Of a DNA stretch of 64,000 nt, positions 59,979-64,000 are shown in pieces. The notes beneath the pieces are model-generated. The model was not told where the DNA came from, searched no databases, and worked only from the letters and a program-made list of their open reading frames with translations. The stretch's first letter is position 1. Each line of letters opens with the position of its first letter. The translations under genes and the position numbers were made by a program. The DNA is taken from assembly GCF_029962835.1 (NCBI RefSeq), contig NC_080586.1:68077501-68141500 (forward strand), read 5' to 3'. Origin of the DNA: Magnolia sinica (taxonomy: Eukaryota > Streptophyta > Magnoliopsida > Magnoliales > Magnoliaceae).

Positions 59979-61288
59979 ACTATTGATAATTTATTGATGG
60001 CTAGAAATTGTTTCTTATGTCATGGTTTGCCCAACAAGTAAATTTAGCTGATTTTTAAACTAGACATCTTAATGATTGAGGACAAACTATTTAAGGGGTT
60101 GGATGTCACATGCTCTTATGGCCTATTTGATTTTTTAAAGCTTACGTAATTTTCTCTGTAAATGAATAATTATTACCAATTCATTACTTTGATAATCAAA
60201 CAAATTTCTACCTTAGAAACCGATTTAAAAGAGTTAATTTAAATTTGCGGACCTCAATGTTATGTGTCTTATATATTCATTCTGTTCATCCGTTTTATCA
60301 CAATATTTTGAGGCATGATCCAAAAAATGAAACAAATCCAACACTTATGTGACCCACACCAAAAGAAATAGTGGCTCCAAGAGGTTTTTAACGGTGAGTA
60401 TTCGATTTTCTTTTTCCCATAATGCGGATATTCCTCAATTTTTGGCTCATGCCATAAATTCAACTGGCATAATTGATAAAGGGTGTGGATAAGCAATACG
60501 CATCATGGTGAGACCCATAAATATTTTATAATCTTCTCGATTTTTGTATCTAAAAAGTTGTTTGTCAAATCAAGCAATAGTGTAGTAAAAATTCAAACAA
60601 ACCCTTAATTGATTGGTAGTCACCGGCTGAAGTTAGCTTGTTAGTACACCCACTGTTAGTTCACACTCTACTGTTAGCCACCCCCACTAGGGAATCCATA
60701 CTAAAACCTCTTTGTTGAAACAAGCTATCTTTCACTAGTGTCTATCACTTGAGCCATGGATTAAGGTGTTTGAGATTCAAAAGATTGTACTTGAAAGCTA
60801 CTTATGAGTAAAAGTAACTCTCATATGGGAGATGATGCATCTAACTAGTAAATAACTTAACTTTTGGTTCCTGATAGTTGCTAATGCCTTTTTATGCACC
60901 ATTATCTTTGAAATTTTGATTATTTTACATCTTTTAAGAGCGATGCACTATAGATGTGTGAGCCTTCCATACCACATTATATGTAAACTAAGTGGCTTGG
61001 TTGCTCTACCATAAAATTGATAAACCCTTAAATTTAGATTCATCTAACCATCAAGTTACCCCAAATATCAGCTTAATCCAGAACTTATAAGATCTCTAAA
61101 AAGTTTTCAATGATATTTTTAATTATCACTGTGTGATCTACTTGATTCTTGAAATTATTTCATTTTTGAGCTCATGCCTCAAAATGATATGATAAAATTG
61201 ACAGAATGGTGCGGATAAAACCAATACATCGTTATGCCACCAAAGCCCTTGTCTAGGACTGATCCAAGGAGGATAATACCCCTTCCAA
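59979..61288. repeat. 1.3-kb direct duplication, copy B
   Basis: Second copy of 57,831-59,220, with a deletion of about 70 bp near 60,585 and scattered substitutions. Its start abuts the truncated MITE, marking a breakpoint. Confidence 0.9.
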
Positions 61289-61497
61289 TGCCTTTTTGTG
61301 CCGTCCAATATTTATGGTGAGATTTTACCTAGTTTGATGACATCATGATGCCATCAAAGTCTGGATCCTCAACTTGTCCGTAGGCAAATTTCTTTTTGTT
61401 CCAGGCATTGTTACTGGGCTACATCATTGCAGGCTAGCATTTAATACAGCAGTTTGACCACGTTATTGAGACGTAGACTAATCACATTGAAAGTTGA

Positions 61498-62658
61498 TCG
61501 GCTGGCGTACCATACACCAGCGACATTGCTGGTGTGTTGATGTCAACAAATTTTATTGGTCTGTCGCAAGGTATGTGTCATATTAGGTGGGATGGGATAC
61601 AAAAAATATAATTATTACACGTGGCAGCAATTGTCCTCTCTTAGGATAAGTTTAATTGCAGGCTATGTTTGTAATGCGGTGGTGTGTTGAATAGATATAC
61701 TTACCAACATTTAAAATTATCGAGAGTAACATGTATGTGTTATATCCAAATTATTCATCTATTTGTAACCTCATTTCATGGCATGGGCTTAAAAATGAGG
61801 TAAATTCAAAACTTATGTGGCCCCAAAAAAGTTTTCAACGGTAGGTATTCAATCCCTGCTACTTTCTATGGTGGGGTCCACTTAAGCTTTAGATGTACCT
61901 GATTTTTTGGCCCATGGTCTAAAATGATCTCGAAAAATGGGTGGACGGTGTGGATATAGCCCACACATCATAGTGGGACCTACACAACTTACTAAATTGA
62001 GTGGAATTGGCACAAGACCCAATGCAATTCCATCTAATCTAATTCGAAGCTTTTCCAGGCTTCCCAAACATTGAGTGGAATTGGCACACAACCAAATGCA
62101 ATTCCATCCCACCTAATCCCATCTAATACCATAGGGCTAAATGCGTCCTAATAATCTTTCCATTTGGGGTGCTAGTTGTAATGCTTAAGCTGGAAAATAA
62201 GATAGATCTAAAGATCAAGTGGACCACACTGCAAAAAGCAACGGGGGATCGAACGTCTACCATTGAAACCCTTTTGGGGTCACAGAAGTTTTGAATCAAT
62301 CCATTATTTGTGACCTTAGGAGCAGATTGGATGGAAAATAAACATTATGGTAGAGCCTATGAATGTTTCAACGGTGAGAATCATTGTCCCCACTACTATT
62401 TGTGGTGTTGTCCACTTGAGATTTGGATATAAATAATTTTTGGAATCATACTCTAAAATGGTCTCACCAAATGGATGAATGGTGTGGATATAATAAATAC
62501 ATCATTGTGGGGCATATAACTTTGATCTCCTTTAAACCATTGGTGCTAGCTCGAAGAGCGTCAGCTCGGCTTCGTCAGACACCCACCCACACACTCGGCT
62601 TCAATGGACACATATCCACTCTAGGTGGGTGGTGTCTGATACACCATCCAATCCACTT
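61498..62658. mobile_element. AGTGGATTGG-type element, about 1.16 kb
   Basis: Left 'aaagttgatcggctggcgta' and right reverse complement 'aaagtggattggatggtgta' form imperfect TIRs. 'taatcaca' lies just outside both ends (about 61,489 and 62,659), consistent with an 8-9-bp target duplication. Inside are GTGGGCCC-core sequence and a Tourist-like segment (about 61,975-62,150) with a 74-bp tandem duplication of 'attgagtggaattggcaca' at 61,996 and 62,070. No transposase. Confidence 0.6.
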
Positions 62659-62661
62659 TTA

Positions 62662-63430
62662 ATCACAACAAAGAAAAATAAGAAATATTTATTTGTAGCA
62701 AGCAAATGATCCAGATTCTACCAAGTTAGATATCACTTATAGATAATAGTACATCACATGCATATGATGCAATTGGTTTGACATCTTTAACCAAAGGGGA
62801 GTTGCTTAATAAGAGTCCAAATTTAGAGAGGCAATGTCTACAATTGCCAAAAGCAGGACAGTAAGTGTTTAAAATTATCAAATTATGGATGCACCTAAAC
62901 CAGTACCCGTAATTAAGGACTCTAGCAGATAACTTCCAATGTATTAAGTACATATGACATCCAACCCTACAGTAGGTGGTCCCACCACAAGGATCATCTC
63001 ATGCAAAAAAATCTGAACCATCTACTCTTCTAGTAGGCCACTTCATAGAAAACAATTCCTATCCATTAATAAATAACAAAATACAAATGAGGTCCACTCA
63101 ATGAGTGGATGTAGCTAATTTTTGCATAAGGTAATCTTTGTGATGGTGCGAAATTGTTGAAGAGGTTGGGTACCTCCCCATAATTTAGATGGTTTATTTT
63201 AAATTAATTGTATTCATCGTCTACAAAAGTAATTAATAACGGCCTCTGAATCAACCATCAAAGCTAGAGTGGAAGGTGTTTTTCATTAAATTTTTAGGAG
63301 CTTGGCCAAATGGAGCCCTTGTCCATGGATAAATAAACGTTATTCAACTTGCATGGCAATGTAAAATAATATTAAATTAATTTCTTGTGGAGCATGCCCA
63401 CCTCAATAGCTTGCCATAAAAGCCCTTACC
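62662..63430. other. Gene-free AT-rich spacer
   Basis: No supported gene or structured repeat. A minus-strand ORF of 75 codons (62,726-62,953) has no recognisable features. Confidence 0.4.
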
Positions 63431-63444
63431 CTATGGACTGGGCT

Positions 63445-64000
63445 TCGGTGGTGACCTCTCCTGCACCCAACTTGGTACTCGTCAGTGTTGGAAAAGCTTT
63501 GTGAGCCCCATCATAATGTATGTGTCTTATCTAAGCTGTTCATTAATTTTATGAGCTTATTTTAGGCCATAATTCTAAAATTGAGACAGATCAAAAATCT
63601 CAGGTGAACCATACCACACGAAGCAGTGGTGATTGAACACCCACCATTAAAAATTCCCTGGGGCCCACTATAATGTTTATTCACCATCTAACATGTTGAT
63701 TAGGTCACAAAGACAAAGAAAACAAATACACCAGCATGGACCACGCTTTGGGAAACAGTGGTGATTGAACGCCCACCCTTAAAAACTTCTTAGGGCCCAC
63801 TGTAATGTTTATTTCCCATCCAACCTTTTCATAAGGTCACAAAGACCCAGATGGAGGGAAAACAAAAGCTTGATTCAAAACTTTTGTGGCCCCAATCAGT
63901 TTTTAATAGTGAACATTTAATCAATAATGTTTCCTATGGTATCTCATTCTCAAGCTAATGCTATAAATTGATAGGAAAAAAAATTGATGGACAGCATGAA
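63445..64000. mobile_element. GTGGGCCC-core MITE, rearranged, runs off the window
   Basis: 'tttgtgagccccatcataatg' begins the left arm. The 'gaagcagtggtgattgaac'...'catctaacatgttgat' block is then repeated ('gaaacagtggtgattgaac'...'catccaaccttttcat'), an internal duplication of about 120-bp offset. The right arm continues to the window edge. Confidence 0.65.

Noticed and set aside
57831-61288. Reading the two 1.3-kb direct repeats as LTRs of one retrotransposon
   Set aside because: They lack TG...CA ends, a primer-binding site and polypurine tract, and the 760 bp between them holds no gag or pol but half of a MITE.

Overview
The window is nuclear DNA of a flowering plant. Evidence for this is a single-exon CLE peptide hormone gene, decayed Ty3/gypsy and Ty1/copia retrotransposons, several classes of small non-autonomous DNA transposons (MITEs), and a long satellite array with a plant-centromere-like unit length. 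Dozens of copies of a core reading roughly GTGGGCCCACCATGATG...CACACCGTCCATCC remind me of magnoliid genomes (Magnolia/Liriodendron/Laurales). That assignment is inference, not proof. Gene density is extremely low: one gene is called with confidence.

Layout. (1) 1-19,230: head-to-tail satellite with a 165-bp unit, about 100 monomers, running off the left edge. It is interrupted at 1,494-1,651 and 3,280-4,990 (LTR-retrotransposon-like pieces plus microsatellites) and at 13,821-14,653 (a TIR element with a target-site duplication). Diagnostic monomer variants recur in fixed order about every 13-17 monomers, a higher-order repeat. (2) 19,231-23,500: array edge and gene-free DNA. (3) 23,560-31,924: a broken Ty3/gypsy element on the minus strand (5' LTR, gag, protease, integrase), split by another LTR-element remnant at about 26,230-28,040. 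(4) 31,925-34,735: a broken Ty1/copia element on the minus strand, cut off where the gypsy LTR begins. (5) 34,736-48,000: spacer rich in MITEs, with the CLE27-like gene at 37,710-37,940. (6) 48,000-54,800: AT-rich DNA with duplications, fold-backs and a tiny retro-insertion. (7) 54,900-64,000: more MITEs, a 1.3-kb direct duplication, and a possible minus-strand first exon near 57.3 kb.

The genes do not form a pathway. The CLE27-like gene is an isolated regulatory peptide gene in a repeat-dominated, possibly pericentromeric, neighbourhood. Most other ORFs are frames through the satellite or antisense shadows of repeats. I found no bacterial-type operon, CRISPR array, rRNA or tRNA gene. The most unusual features are the satellite's higher-order structure with a stop-free 55-codon frame, and one GTGGGCCC core carried by MITEs with three different TIR/TSD types.
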